From assembly GCA_964626205.1 (NCBI GenBank), contig CAZVED010000009.1:1-34447 (forward strand): a DNA stretch of 34,447 nucleotides. Direction: 5' to 3'. Below the pieces are notes generated by a model, which made no database searches, had not been told where the DNA came from, and saw only the letters and a list, made by a program, of their open reading frames with translations. Shown here one piece after another: positions 15,636 through 23,160 of the stretch. Origin of the DNA: CAZVED01 sp964626205 (GTDB lineage: Bacteria; Patescibacteriota; Patescibacteriia; SG8-24). The stretch's first letter is position 1. Each line of letters begins with the position of its first letter. The position numbers were made by a program, and so were the translations under genes.

Positions 15636-16256
15636 ATGGTCAACCCCAATAGCACTCTCCGCACGCTCGCATATCTTGGTACCGCGGTCCGTACGCTCGT
15701 GACGAGCCTCGCCTTCTCGGCTGGCATCGTCGCGTCGGCGCCCGTCGGTGCGCACGCCATGGTCGCCTTCGAGGCGTTCCCCGGCATGCACCGCCTCTTT
15801 GCCTACGCCCCGGCAGAACAGAACCTCCTGCCGATCGAAGAGGTGAAGTCGCGCGAGCTCTCCGTGCAGGAAACCCTGCTCCAGGTTTGCGAAGCCCGCG
15901 GCTACGGCGAGGGTTGCGCAAAGGCGCTTCTCGGCATGATGTGGAAGGAATCTACCAACCACGCCCAAGCTATCGGCGATGCCGGTAAGGCTCGCGGCTA
16001 CTTCCAGATTCACTACAAGATGCACAAGGTAGACGTCAGCTGCGCGGAAGACCTCCGCTGTTCCGCCGAATGGTCACTCGACTACCTAGAGTCCAACGGC
16101 TATCCGAAGCATGTCGCCTACGCCGTGCAGTGCCACAACGGCTGCAACGCTGGCAACGGTTACGCTGCTTCGGCATTACGCCACGGTGAACGCCTCTGGA
16201 ACCAAACGGTTCCGGAGCATCCGAAGACCATCAAGACGCTCGCGTCTAACCAGTAA
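15636..16256 (+). CDS. Exported lysozyme-like (SLT/goose-type fold) protein
   Basis: 206-residue predicted exported peptidoglycan-cleaving protein. The N-terminus has a long hydrophobic region (about 10-45) ending in small residues, suitable as a signal peptide. The likely catalytic glutamate is E105 in LLGMMWKES, followed by GKARGYFQIHYKMH, the G-x-x-G-x-x-Q-I pattern of lysozyme-fold transglycosylases, and later SAEWSLDYLESNGYP. Six cysteines (CEARGYGEGC, SCAEDLRC, CHNGC) suggest disulfides. The ATG at 15636 fits the promoter; an ORF extension to 15585 would start within the -10 region. It is monocistronic with its own terminator. Confidence 0.8.
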   Translation: MVNPNSTLRTLAYLGTAVRTLVTSLAFSAGIVASAPVGAHAMVAFEAFPGMHRLFAYAPAEQNLLPIEEVKSRELSVQETLLQVCEARGYGEGCAKALLGMMWKESTNHAQAIGDAGKARGYFQIHYKMHKVDVSCAEDLRCSAEWSLDYLESNGYPKHVAYAVQCHNGCNAGNGYAASALRHGERLWNQTVPEHPKTIKTLASNQ

Positions 16257-16266
16257 GCCGAAACGC

Positions 16267-16298
16267 AAAGAAGAGGGGAAACCCTCTTCTTTCGTTTT
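16267..16298. terminator. Bidirectional terminator between lysozyme-like gene and methyltransferase
   Basis: Perfect 11-bp stem AAAGAAGAGGG / CCCTCTTCTTT with a GAAA tetraloop, then CGTTTT. The convergent gene ends at 16302. Confidence 0.9.
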
Positions 16299-16301
16299 CC
16301 G

Positions 16302-17000
16302 TCAGCGAGCGACGGATGCCTGGTAGCGTGCGTGCAGGACGATAGCGAGCGCGTTGCCGACGTTGAGCGATTCAAGCGCTGGATCGTGCATGATACTGAC
16401 GCCGGAGCCGGAGATGTCGAGTGTGATGCCGTTTCCTTCTGATCCGGCGATAAGAATGGCCTGTTCGGCAGGAGCGGTCAGGAACGGCGATGGCCCTACG
16501 GCATCGCCAACATCCTTATCCCGCTCAAGGCGGTAGACCGGCTTCCGAAGCGAGAGGACGATGTCTTTCGCGTCCTGCCGCGCGACGCGCACCCACGGGA
16601 CCGAGAACAACGCCCCGGCAGAAGAACGCACGACCTTTGATGCGGTCGGATCTGCGCTATCGACAAGCAGCAATGCGGCGTTGAAGCCCTGGCATAGACG
16701 GATGATGGCGCCGACATTCCCCGGATCTTGGACGCCATCCAGCACGACGATCGTCGTGCGGCTCCAGACGTCGTGCAACGTCCATGCAGGGATTCGCGCG
16801 ACGCCAGCCATGGCCTGCGGGGTTTCGGTCGTGACGAGGTCGTCGAACCGATCGGTGTCCGCTGGCGTGAACGTAAATTCCACGGCGTCGCCGGCAGCGG
16901 CGATGACGTTCTCGCCCTCCACGAGGCAGCGACCGTGCGCGTCGCGCCCCTTTTTCGTCCTGAGGGAGAGGATGAGTTTTTCCTGTGCCTTGCTCAACAT
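16302..17000 (-). CDS. SpoU/TrmH-family RNA 2'-O-methyltransferase
   Basis: 232-residue SPOUT-class methyltransferase that transfers a methyl group from S-adenosylmethionine to ribose of rRNA or tRNA. The N-terminal substrate-binding part (about 1-80) starts with SKAQEKLILSLRTKKGRD, like the RlmB/TsnR branch. The three family motifs are present: QDPGNVGAIIR (91-101), ILIAGSEGNGI (182-192) and ALESLNVGNALAI (208-220). The target base is unknown. The ATG at 17000 is chosen over 17021 because an extended -10 (TGG plus AATACT, minus strand, 17010-17018) lies between the two, leaving a very short leader. Confidence 0.93.
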   Translation of the reverse strand: MLSKAQEKLILSLRTKKGRDAHGRCLVEGENVIAAAGDAVEFTFTPADTDRFDDLVTTETPQAMAGVARIPAWTLHDVWSRTTIVVLDGVQDPGNVGAIIRLCQGFNAALLLVDSADPTASKVVRSSAGALFSVPWVRVARQDAKDIVLSLRKPVYRLERDKDVGDAVGPSPFLTAPAEQAILIAGSEGNGITLDISGSGVSIMHDPALESLNVGNALAIVLHARYQASVAR

Positions 17001-17083
17001 ATGCCCTGTAGTATTCCACATGGACGCGCAACAGGCCAGTACGGTACCATTCCTGTACAGAGTCCTCCCTGACGCATACGCTC

Positions 17084-17482
<399 letters not shown>

Positions 17483-17508
17483 GGGGCGGTCTTTTTTTGT
17501 TTGGATGC

Positions 17509-19008
17509 TCAGATGACGTCTGGCGCCTCCGATGCATCGACGGCTTCCGCTTCTACAGGGAGGAGCTCCAGAGGCTCACCGGACGCATGCAGCGAAAGCA
17601 TGCGCTCAGAAACGGTCACGACGTTAGGGAATCGGTACCCGTATCCGAGGAATACCTCCTCGGTCGGAATCGGGCGCTTGAGACCTCCTGCGATGACGTA
17701 GACGGTCGGTGTATCAGGACCTTTCACGAGAACGCCGTCGTTCAGGAGCACAGGCTCGCCACGCGGGATCTTCTCGAGCTCGACAGGGGAGAGTGGGACG
17801 ATCGTTTTGCCGGGGAAATTCGCGCGTAGGACACCAGCATCGAGAACGGGGCGCTTCGTGCCACCTTCCGCATAGTAGACGCCGCCCGTCCTCGTGTCTT
17901 GTACCAATGCGCCGCCCGGGAACGCGTCATCCAACGTGATGGGTGTGCCGAGACGGTAGTCCGCGATGTCGTCAGACGTGGTGTCCTCCACCTCTTCCGG
18001 ATTGAAGCCGATGCCACGGAATACGTCCGTGGACGGGATGAGTCGCTTCGTACCACCAATCAAGAGATAGGTCTCGCCGGTTTCCGTACGCACAAGCGCC
18101 TGATCGGGGAAGGTAACCGGCTTTCCCGGACGTTGAGCGTAGAACGCATCGAATTCCTTCTGGCCGAGATCAATGACGTTCGCTGAGGCGAATCGCGTCG
18201 CCAGAACCGACTGGTTCGCGATAGGGCGGTACGTGCCATTCTGCACGAGCGCGACGGCACCTGTCACGGCGTTCCGGATGAGCGACCCTTCCGGCAATGC
18301 CAGCGCATGGTCTGCAGCAGACGGCCACCACCGCTGCCAGATATTCCAGAGCAGGCGGTTGCCGCCGACACGAGTATCACCGACGTGTGGCGTGTAATTA
18401 TAGAGCGCGGCTGTCGTGACATTCATCGGCGTGACCGACTGTCCGCTAATGGTCCGCGTGACGCCAGGCTGGATCATATAGGTCAGCGCGGGGTAGTTGA
18501 TCATGAACCAGTCCATCCAACCGGCACCGACATCGATCTGGCGGCCGAGACCCTTATACTTCTGCGCCAACGGCGACGACTTATAACACCCATCGCACAA
18601 CGCGTACCCTGTGGCCCAGTCCATCTGATTCTGCGTCGGCGTACGCGTCTCCACGATGCCGGATTCTTTCTGCAGGAGCGCAAGAATGTACTTCGGATTG
18701 ATGCCGTAGCACTGCGCGGCGTCGTAGATCATCTGCGCCGGCCCTTTGACCATGGGAATGGAATGAAGATAAGGGTCGTAGTCCGCCGGCTTACCCTTAT
18801 CGCAGTAGTCAGGAACCTCCATGTAGATGGAGTTCATTCCGCCTTTCTCTTCGAGAAAGCGGTAAATGTCCATGAACGACATGGAGTTCACATCGCGCAT
18901 TTCCGCGTCCGAAAAAATAAGATTCGGGTTGTAGGTCGCTGCGGCAGCCGGCAGGGTCGGAATAGCCAGCGTGAGAGCTAAAGCGATAATGGATGTCGTT
19001 CTTCGCAT
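17509..19008 (-). CDS. Exported lytic transglycosylase-like protein with four C-terminal surface repeats
   Basis: 499-residue exported protein. Signal peptide at 1-24 (ends PAAAAT). A lysozyme-like SLT domain covers about 85-230, with probable catalytic E115 in LALLQKESG and cysteines C69, C100, C138 and C141. The remainder holds four imperfect repeats of about 60 residues beginning near 239, 301, 364 and 423; each has the pattern (G/A)xLVxxxx(T/G)xxYxxxGGTKRPI followed by a V-F/L-x-x-x-F element. The protein therefore joins a wall-cleaving domain to a repeated wall- or surface-binding module. The start at 19008 is 7 bp after a TATACT box with TTGAAC 17 bp further up, implying a leaderless mRNA. 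Confidence 0.85.
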   Translation of the reverse strand: MRRTTSIIALALTLAIPTLPAAAATYNPNLIFSDAEMRDVNSMSFMDIYRFLEEKGGMNSIYMEVPDYCDKGKPADYDPYLHSIPMVKGPAQMIYDAAQCYGINPKYILALLQKESGIVETRTPTQNQMDWATGYALCDGCYKSSPLAQKYKGLGRQIDVGAGWMDWFMINYPALTYMIQPGVTRTISGQSVTPMNVTTAALYNYTPHVGDTRVGGNRLLWNIWQRWWPSAADHALALPEGSLIRNAVTGAVALVQNGTYRPIANQSVLATRFASANVIDLGQKEFDAFYAQRPGKPVTFPDQALVRTETGETYLLIGGTKRLIPSTDVFRGIGFNPEEVEDTTSDDIADYRLGTPITLDDAFPGGALVQDTRTGGVYYAEGGTKRPVLDAGVLRANFPGKTIVPLSPVELEKIPRGEPVLLNDGVLVKGPDTPTVYVIAGGLKRPIPTEEVFLGYGYRFPNVVTVSERMLSLHASGEPLELLPVEAEAVDASEAPDVI

Positions 19009-19015
19009 ATGGGTC

Positions 19016-19044
19016 AGTATACCTTCCAAGAGAGGCATGTTCAA
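19016..19044 (-). promoter_or_regulatory. Promoter giving a leaderless transglycosylase mRNA
   Basis: Minus-strand TTGAAC (19039-19044), 17-bp spacer, TATACT (19016-19021). Only seven bases separate the -10 box from the ATG at 19008, so transcription should start at or next to the A of ATG. A plus-strand extended -10 (TGCTATCCT, 19057-19065) just beyond serves the divergent cupin gene. Confidence 0.65.
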
Positions 19045-19085
19045 CGCTCCATCCTGTGCTATCCTTAGCACCACATGTGTACAGA

Positions 19086-19511
19086 ATGCCTATGAGCACG
19101 CCGTCGACACCGTTTCATCAGCGCATCGAGAAACCATGGGGGTGGGAGATCCTCCTCACGCCTCGAGAGCTCAGCCACGCAGGGAAGCTCCTCTTCGTCC
19201 ATGCGGGAAAGCGGCTATCGCTGCAGTACCATGACGTAAAGGAGGAGACAATCTGTCTGCTGGAAGGAGAGGCGTTCATCTGGCTCGATGACGAAGCCGG
19301 GGAATTACAAAAGCTGCCCATGGAACGACATAAGGGGTACGTCGTACGCACCTTGCGACGGCATCGCCTTGAAGCAGCAACTGACGCGCTGTTTATGGAA
19401 GCATCCGACCCGGAGAAAGGAAACACCTTCCGTCTCGAAGACGACTACGCACGAGGGACGGAAACGGAACACGATCGCGCGAACGCGCGACGAACGAATA
19501 CGACGCTATGA
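19086..19511 (+). CDS. Cupin, mannose-6-phosphate isomerase type II-like
   Basis: 141-residue single-domain cupin. EKPWGWEILL, FVHAGKRLSLQYH and the closing stretch NTFRLEDDYARG are typical of the small type II phosphomannose isomerase / guanylyltransferase C-terminal domain, which interconverts mannose-6-P and fructose-6-P for nucleotide-sugar synthesis. The first cupin motif is degenerate: QYHDVKEET keeps one histidine and the glutamates but lacks the second histidine, so metal binding or activity is uncertain. Starts at 19086 and 19092 are both possible. It overlaps the next gene by four bases (ATGA). Confidence 0.8.
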   Translation: MPMSTPSTPFHQRIEKPWGWEILLTPRELSHAGKLLFVHAGKRLSLQYHDVKEETICLLEGEAFIWLDDEAGELQKLPMERHKGYVVRTLRRHRLEAATDALFMEASDPEKGNTFRLEDDYARGTETEHDRANARRTNTTL

Positions 19512-20230
19512 GAACATTCGGCGAACACAACGGACGGAAAGGTATCGAGGCATCCATGCGACAGCTCGTCTTCGGCATGGAAGACGGCATCGTCTCTACG
19601 ACCGGCGCCGTCGTCGGTATCGCGGCGGGTAGTCAGAACGCGCAGGTCGTCATTCTCTCCGGAACGGTGCTCATCCTCGTCGAAGCGCTCTCCATGGCGG
19701 CCGGGGAGTATCTTTCCTCGAAGTCGCATCGCGAGTTCTTGGAGCAGAAGATCCGCGAAGAGGAGAAAGAGATCGAGGAGCGCCCGGAACATGAGCGCGA
19801 AGAGCTCGAGCGTTTCTATCGCGACCGCGGGTTTGCAGAAGAAGAGATCGGCATCATCGTAAAGCGCATCACCTCGGACAAGAAGCTTTGGCTCGAGGAG
19901 ATGATCTCCAAGGAACTCGGTATCGGTACAGGCGAACTGACGGAAGCCCCGTCCGGAGCGGCGGTGATGTGGCTTTCGTATACCGTCGGTGGCGCACTTC
20001 CGCTCTTGCCGTTCTTTTTCCTTCCGACAGGCGTCGCCTCGGTGACGGCTCTTCTCACCGGCATCGGTGCGCTCTTCGGTCTTGGCTATTGGAAAGCAAA
20101 GGTTGCTGGCATTAACGCCATGAAGAGCGCAGCGGAGATGGTCGTCGTCGGCGCCGGAGCGGGGCTCTTAGGGTATATCGCCGGCGCGATCGTCGGCGCC
20201 TGGTTAGGGCTCCCGGCACAGCTCGGTTGA
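19508..20230 (+). CDS. VIT1/CCC1-family iron/manganese transporter
   Basis: 240-residue membrane protein of the vacuolar iron transporter family, which exports Fe2+ or Mn2+ from the cytoplasm in exchange for protons. LVFGMEDGIVSTTGAVVGIAAGS is the family's first-helix signature region (with D26 and nearby residues), and SMAAGEYLSSKS is the second. A charged Glu-rich cytoplasmic loop (about 76-140; EEEKEIEERPEHEREELE) corresponds to the metal-binding domain. Five membrane spans are visible. It starts within the cupin stop codon, so the pair is translationally coupled, an association I cannot explain. Confidence 0.92.
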   Translation: MRTFGEHNGRKGIEASMRQLVFGMEDGIVSTTGAVVGIAAGSQNAQVVILSGTVLILVEALSMAAGEYLSSKSHREFLEQKIREEEKEIEERPEHEREELERFYRDRGFAEEEIGIIVKRITSDKKLWLEEMISKELGIGTGELTEAPSGAAVMWLSYTVGGALPLLPFFFLPTGVASVTALLTGIGALFGLGYWKAKVAGINAMKSAAEMVVVGAGAGLLGYIAGAIVGAWLGLPAQLG

Positions 20231-20271
20231 AGGCGGGCAAGGGGGCTGTGGAGAACTTTTTACGCTCAACA

Positions 20272-20280
20272 TGGTAAAAT
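20272..20280 (+). promoter_or_regulatory. Extended -10 promoter of the DUF378 gene
   Basis: TGG followed by TAAAAT, a near-consensus extended -10, 39 bp upstream of the ATG at 20320 in an AT-rich leader. Confidence 0.55.
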
Positions 20281-20319
20281 ATTTCCGTTCATTAAGTTAT
20301 CAAAAGCAACAAGAATTGT

Positions 20320-20598
20320 ATGATGGGAAAACACATGGGTATGTGCGCTAAGATTTCTCTCCTTCTCATCGTCGTCGGCGGCCTGAACTGGGGACTCGTC
20401 AGCATCGACCCGTCCTGGAACCTCGTTGAAATGCTCTTCGGCTCTTGGCCAATGGTCGTCCGCATCGTGTATGCACTCGTCGGTATCTCCGCGCTCGTCG
20501 TCGCTGCGCACCACATGGGCATGTGCGGCCACTGCAAGAAGATGGGCATGGACTGCAAGGACGGCTCCTGCGACACACACGGCGCTCCGAAGGCGTAA
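20320..20598 (+). CDS. DUF378-family membrane protein with Cys/His/Met-rich tail
   Basis: 92-residue protein of the YuzA/DUF378 family. Two membrane helices (about 10-27 and 44-62) flank the family motif VGGLNWGLVSID, where GGLNWGL is diagnostic. Function of the family is unknown. Here the C-terminus is extended by HHMGMCGHCKKMGMDCKDG followed by SCDTHG, rich in Cys, His and Met, and the N-terminus reads MMGKHMGMC; this looks like a soft-metal (copper or iron) binding tail. It follows a VIT1-type metal transporter but has its own promoter and terminator. A second ATG three bases downstream (20323) is equally possible. Confidence 0.88.
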   Translation: MMGKHMGMCAKISLLLIVVGGLNWGLVSIDPSWNLVEMLFGSWPMVVRIVYALVGISALVVAAHHMGMCGHCKKMGMDCKDGSCDTHGAPKA

Positions 20599-20615
20599 AG
20601 ACGTTTTCTACTGGG

Positions 20616-20644
20616 AACGGCCTCCTCTCGTAGGGGGCCGTTTT
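20616..20644 (+). terminator. Intrinsic terminator after the DUF378 gene
   Basis: 11-bp stem AACGGCCTCCT / AGGGGGCCGTT with one T-G pair, loop CTCGT, then TTTT. Confidence 0.85.
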
Positions 20645-20727
20645 CGTTTACGTTTGCGTATCGGCAAGGGGGTCGGCATACTTGGTAATGACGGTCTTTT
20701 GTACCGGTTCGACGCAAGGAGGACCGC

Positions 20728-21819
20728 ATGGAAAAGCGCCTATTCGTAGGCATCGGCATCTTCGGACTCATAAGCATTGCTGTGTTGGCGCTGCGCGGCT
20801 ATGAGGAGGTTCCTATTCCTCCTGGCCACGATACGCAATTCGTCCACAACGTGGATGGTCGCATGATGCTCGACGGAGCTCGCTTCCGCTTCATCGGCGT
20901 GAACGTCTACTCGCTCTTGTCCGCAAAAAATCACGAGAGCGGCTTCGTCTGCGGAAGGGCGCATAGCAGCGAGGAACGCGAGAGCGTCATGCGCGAAGTG
21001 CATGCGTTCGGCGGCAACGTCATCCGTGTTCCGGTCTACCAGCCATACACGGACTCCGGGACCGACTTCACCGAACTCGATGAAACGCTTGCGCTCGCGC
21101 GCGAGCTCGGTATCCGGCTCATCCTCGTGATTGAAGGGCAGTGGGGACACTGCTCCACTGGCAGCTACATGACGCCGACCTGGTATCGCGGCGGCTACCG
21201 CAGCCCCTACGGCGGACACCCGCTCTCGTATCTGGACTACACGAAGATTCTCGCGGAGCGCTACAAGAACGAACCGGCAATCCTTGCCTGGCAGCTCATG
21301 AACGAAGCGGAATCGTCTGCAGGTGCGGTTGTCGTGGGGATCCCGGATCCAGAGGCACTCTATGCTTTCGCTCATGACATGAGCGCGGAAATCCGCGCCA
21401 TCGACCGGAACCACCTCATCTCGCTGGGCACCATCGACGATTCCCGCGCGGGTATGAGCACGGTCGACTACGCGAATATCCTCCAGCTCTCCACCGTAGA
21501 CATCGCCGAAGGGCACGATTACGACGCCATTCAGCCGTATCCCATGGCCATGCGGCGCTGTCAGAAAATCGCCGAGCTCACGAAGGTCCCGTTCTTCATC
21601 GGTGAAGTCGGCGTATCCGTGAACGGGAGGAGCAAGGATGAGCGTGCGCGGCTCCTCATGCGAAAGCTCGAGGCCGCATGGAACGCCGACGTGGACGGCA
21701 TCCTCATCTGGTCCTACCGTGCCGGTGATGGCGGCGGGTTCGACATCTGGCCTGATGATCCGATCGTCCCTCAGCTACGGGAATTCACCGAAAAACGCCT
21801 TCCGGCGCGATCGGAATGA
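20728..21819 (+). CDS. Membrane-anchored glycoside hydrolase family 5-like protein
   Basis: 363-residue glycosidase with a (beta/alpha)8 barrel, anchored by an N-terminal span (about 5-22). The GH5/clan A hallmarks are visible: RVPVYQPY near 100-107, the acid/base pair N192-E193 in WQLMNEAES, and nucleophile E293 in FFIGEVGVS. The fold and motifs match endo-beta-mannanases or cellulases acting on beta-1,4-linked glycans; the substrate cannot be told from the sequence. AGGAGG lies 5 bases before the ATG. It is monocistronic, ending at a strong terminator. It may act on external polymer or on the cell's own surface glycan. Confidence 0.87.
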   Translation: MEKRLFVGIGIFGLISIAVLALRGYEEVPIPPGHDTQFVHNVDGRMMLDGARFRFIGVNVYSLLSAKNHESGFVCGRAHSSEERESVMREVHAFGGNVIRVPVYQPYTDSGTDFTELDETLALARELGIRLILVIEGQWGHCSTGSYMTPTWYRGGYRSPYGGHPLSYLDYTKILAERYKNEPAILAWQLMNEAESSAGAVVVGIPDPEALYAFAHDMSAEIRAIDRNHLISLGTIDDSRAGMSTVDYANILQLSTVDIAEGHDYDAIQPYPMAMRRCQKIAELTKVPFFIGEVGVSVNGRSKDERARLLMRKLEAAWNADVDGILIWSYRAGDGGGFDIWPDDPIVPQLREFTEKRLPARSE

Positions 21820-21824
21820 ACGAT

Positions 21825-21854
21825 GCCGTTCTCCATACGGAGAGCGGCTTTTTT
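21825..21854 (+). terminator. Intrinsic terminator after the GH5 gene
   Basis: 10-bp stem GCCGTTCTCC / GGAGAGCGGC with one T-G pair, loop ATAC, then six T residues. Confidence 0.9.
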
Positions 21855-21869
21855 CTTACTTCGAATAGA

Positions 21870-21908
21870 GATTGCTTCGGGGCTGTGTACAGCCCACTCG
21901 CAATGACA
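21870..21908 (+). repeat. Palindromic repeat, copy 1
   Basis: Unit starting GATTGCTTCG and ending CTCGCAATGACA. Outer arms ATTGC and GCAAT can pair; the inner arms here are GGGCTG and CAGCCC around TGTA. See the finding on covarying stems. Confidence 0.85.
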
Positions 21909-21928
21909 AAGTAGGAACGCACCCATCT

Positions 21929-21970
21929 TGTCATTGCGAGCGGGTCGTACTCGACCCCGAAGCAATCCCG
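21929..21970 (-). repeat. Palindromic repeat, copy 2 (inverted)
   Basis: Same unit on the minus strand, running from CGGGATTGCTTCG to CTCGCAATGACA, with inner arms GGGTCG and CGACCC around AGTA. It faces copy 3 so that a 15-bp perfect inverted repeat (CCCGAAGCAATCCCG) brackets eight bases. Confidence 0.85.
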
Positions 21971-21978
21971 AACATTGA

Positions 21979-22023
21979 CGGGATTGCTTCGGGTAGGCGA
22001 GTACGCCTACCCTCGCAATGACA
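21979..22023 (+). repeat. Palindromic repeat, copy 3
   Basis: Unit from CGGGATTGCTTCG to CTCGCAATGACA with longer inner arms, GGGTAGGCG and CGCCTACCC, around AGTA. Confidence 0.85.
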
Positions 22024-22027
22024 CATC

Positions 22028-22054
22028 AAAAAAGAGCCCCGCAAGGGACTCTTT
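22028..22054 (-). terminator. Intrinsic terminator after the deaminase gene
   Basis: Minus-strand stem AAAGAGTCCC / GGGGCTCTTT with one T-G pair and loop TTGC, followed by T residues. Confidence 0.8.
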
Positions 22055-22058
22055 ATGT

Positions 22059-23009
22059 TCAGAGGCAGTTGGTTTCGAGTTTATGACACTGGCTTTCCGT
22101 GAAGCCGTACGCATCATCACACGCTTTGATGACCTCGGGCATAGCAGGAAGGAACAAGTCGTCGTCGGCGTTGAGCGTGTAACGAACGCCGGTGTCGAGA
22201 AGCTCGTCGATACGGAGCTCGCGGACGTCGGCGATGAGACCGAGGGTCCGATTGGAGAGCGGGCAGCCGGAGATGCGAATGCCGCGGTCTACGACTTCAC
22301 GCACGAGCTCGCGGTCGTCTGGCAGCGGAATGGCGTGCCCGATGTCGTGGCAGCGGAGCACGCGCACGGCCGTACGTACGTTCGCAAGGAGCCGTGCGCG
22401 ATACGTCGCGATAGGTTCCTGTGCGACCCACTCGCCAGCATGCGCGGTGCGGCGCACCGCAGTGCCGAACGTCATCGCGAAAGCGAGAAGATGGCGTTCA
22501 GGCGGGAAGCCGGCTTCGTCGCAAGCCATGCCGAGCATGACCTCGCCATCATAGTCGAGCGCGATGCGCGCGATGACCTTGCCGTCTTCGGGGGACACCT
22601 CGCGATTGATGCAAAGAGCAGGAACGATACGGATGCCGGTCTCGCGCTCCGCCTGACGGAAACCACGAATCATGTGCTGCGTCGCCAAGCGCGGCGTAAG
22701 CCCGCCCTTGGTGTGCAGCCACGGCGCAAACTTCGCTTCGACCCGGAGGAACCCCTCGCGCGCCCGACGGCGTCCGTACGTGCGACCCATGAGCGTCAGG
22801 CTCTCCGGTGTCTGCAGCAACGACGTGACCGTCGCGAACTTCTCGACGATGTTCACGTGCGTGTCCACGAACTTGGCACGGATCTGCTCGGGCGTAAGTG
22901 CCCGCTCCGGCGGAATGCCGGAGAGGCGATGCAAATCATCCAGGCAATCTAAGACGGCAATGCTTCCGTCGACGTGATCGTGCGTTAAACCTCGGATAAT
23001 CGGGAGCAT
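22059..23009 (-). CDS. Adenosine deaminase-family amidohydrolase
   Basis: 316-residue metal-dependent hydrolase of the adenosine/AMP deaminase family (purine salvage; the class also includes adenine deaminases). The first metal motif is H10-D-H12 (THDHVDGS), and HAGE near 190-193 carries a metal histidine and the catalytic glutamate. CHDIGHAI (about 220-227) and GCPLSNRTLG match conserved stretches, and NADDDLF near 280 stands where the family has (T/S)DDP, so one of the final aspartates is present but the proline is lost. The substrate cannot be fixed. AGGAGG lies 6 bases before the ATG at 23009, preferred over the longer frame to 23072. Confidence 0.88.
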   Translation of the reverse strand: MLPIIRGLTHDHVDGSIAVLDCLDDLHRLSGIPPERALTPEQIRAKFVDTHVNIVEKFATVTSLLQTPESLTLMGRTYGRRRAREGFLRVEAKFAPWLHTKGGLTPRLATQHMIRGFRQAERETGIRIVPALCINREVSPEDGKVIARIALDYDGEVMLGMACDEAGFPPERHLLAFAMTFGTAVRRTAHAGEWVAQEPIATYRARLLANVRTAVRVLRCHDIGHAIPLPDDRELVREVVDRGIRISGCPLSNRTLGLIADVRELRIDELLDTGVRYTLNADDDLFLPAMPEVIKACDDAYGFTESQCHKLETNCL

Positions 23010-23110
23010 GTGGGCCTCCTGCGACAGGTATCGCGAAGGCATTTCACCATAGATAGCAGTAACCGACAACACACATTAAGCTCAAACGAGGCAGAGAAAT
23101 CTCCATTGGC

Positions 23111-23139
23111 TTGACCGGTTTCCTCTTATCTGCTTAAAT
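23111..23139 (+). promoter_or_regulatory. Promoter of the suf operon
   Basis: TTGACC (23111-23116), 17-bp spacer ending in TGC, and TTAAAT (23134-23139): a -35 plus extended -10 promoter. The predicted start, about 23146, falls in the centre of the palindromic operator and leaves a leader of about 15 nt without a Shine-Dalgarno sequence. Confidence 0.7.
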
Positions 23140-23160
23140 CCTAGTAGTTTACTAGGATTT
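23136..23160. promoter_or_regulatory. Perfect palindromic operator for the Rrf2 regulator
   Basis: Two 11-bp arms (AAATCCTAGTA and its exact reverse complement) separated by GTT. It overlaps the -10 box, covers the predicted start site and ends at the base before the ATG at 23161. Position and symmetry indicate autorepression by the dimeric Rrf2 protein encoded directly downstream. Confidence 0.8.

Noticed and set aside
15434..15787. N-terminal extension of PepF
   Set aside because: It crosses the divergent promoter and part of the lysozyme-like gene, and PepF family length fits the 15433 start.
21870..22023. CRISPR array
   Set aside because: Only three copies, in mixed orientation, with palindromic bodies and no constant spacer length; no cas genes nearby.
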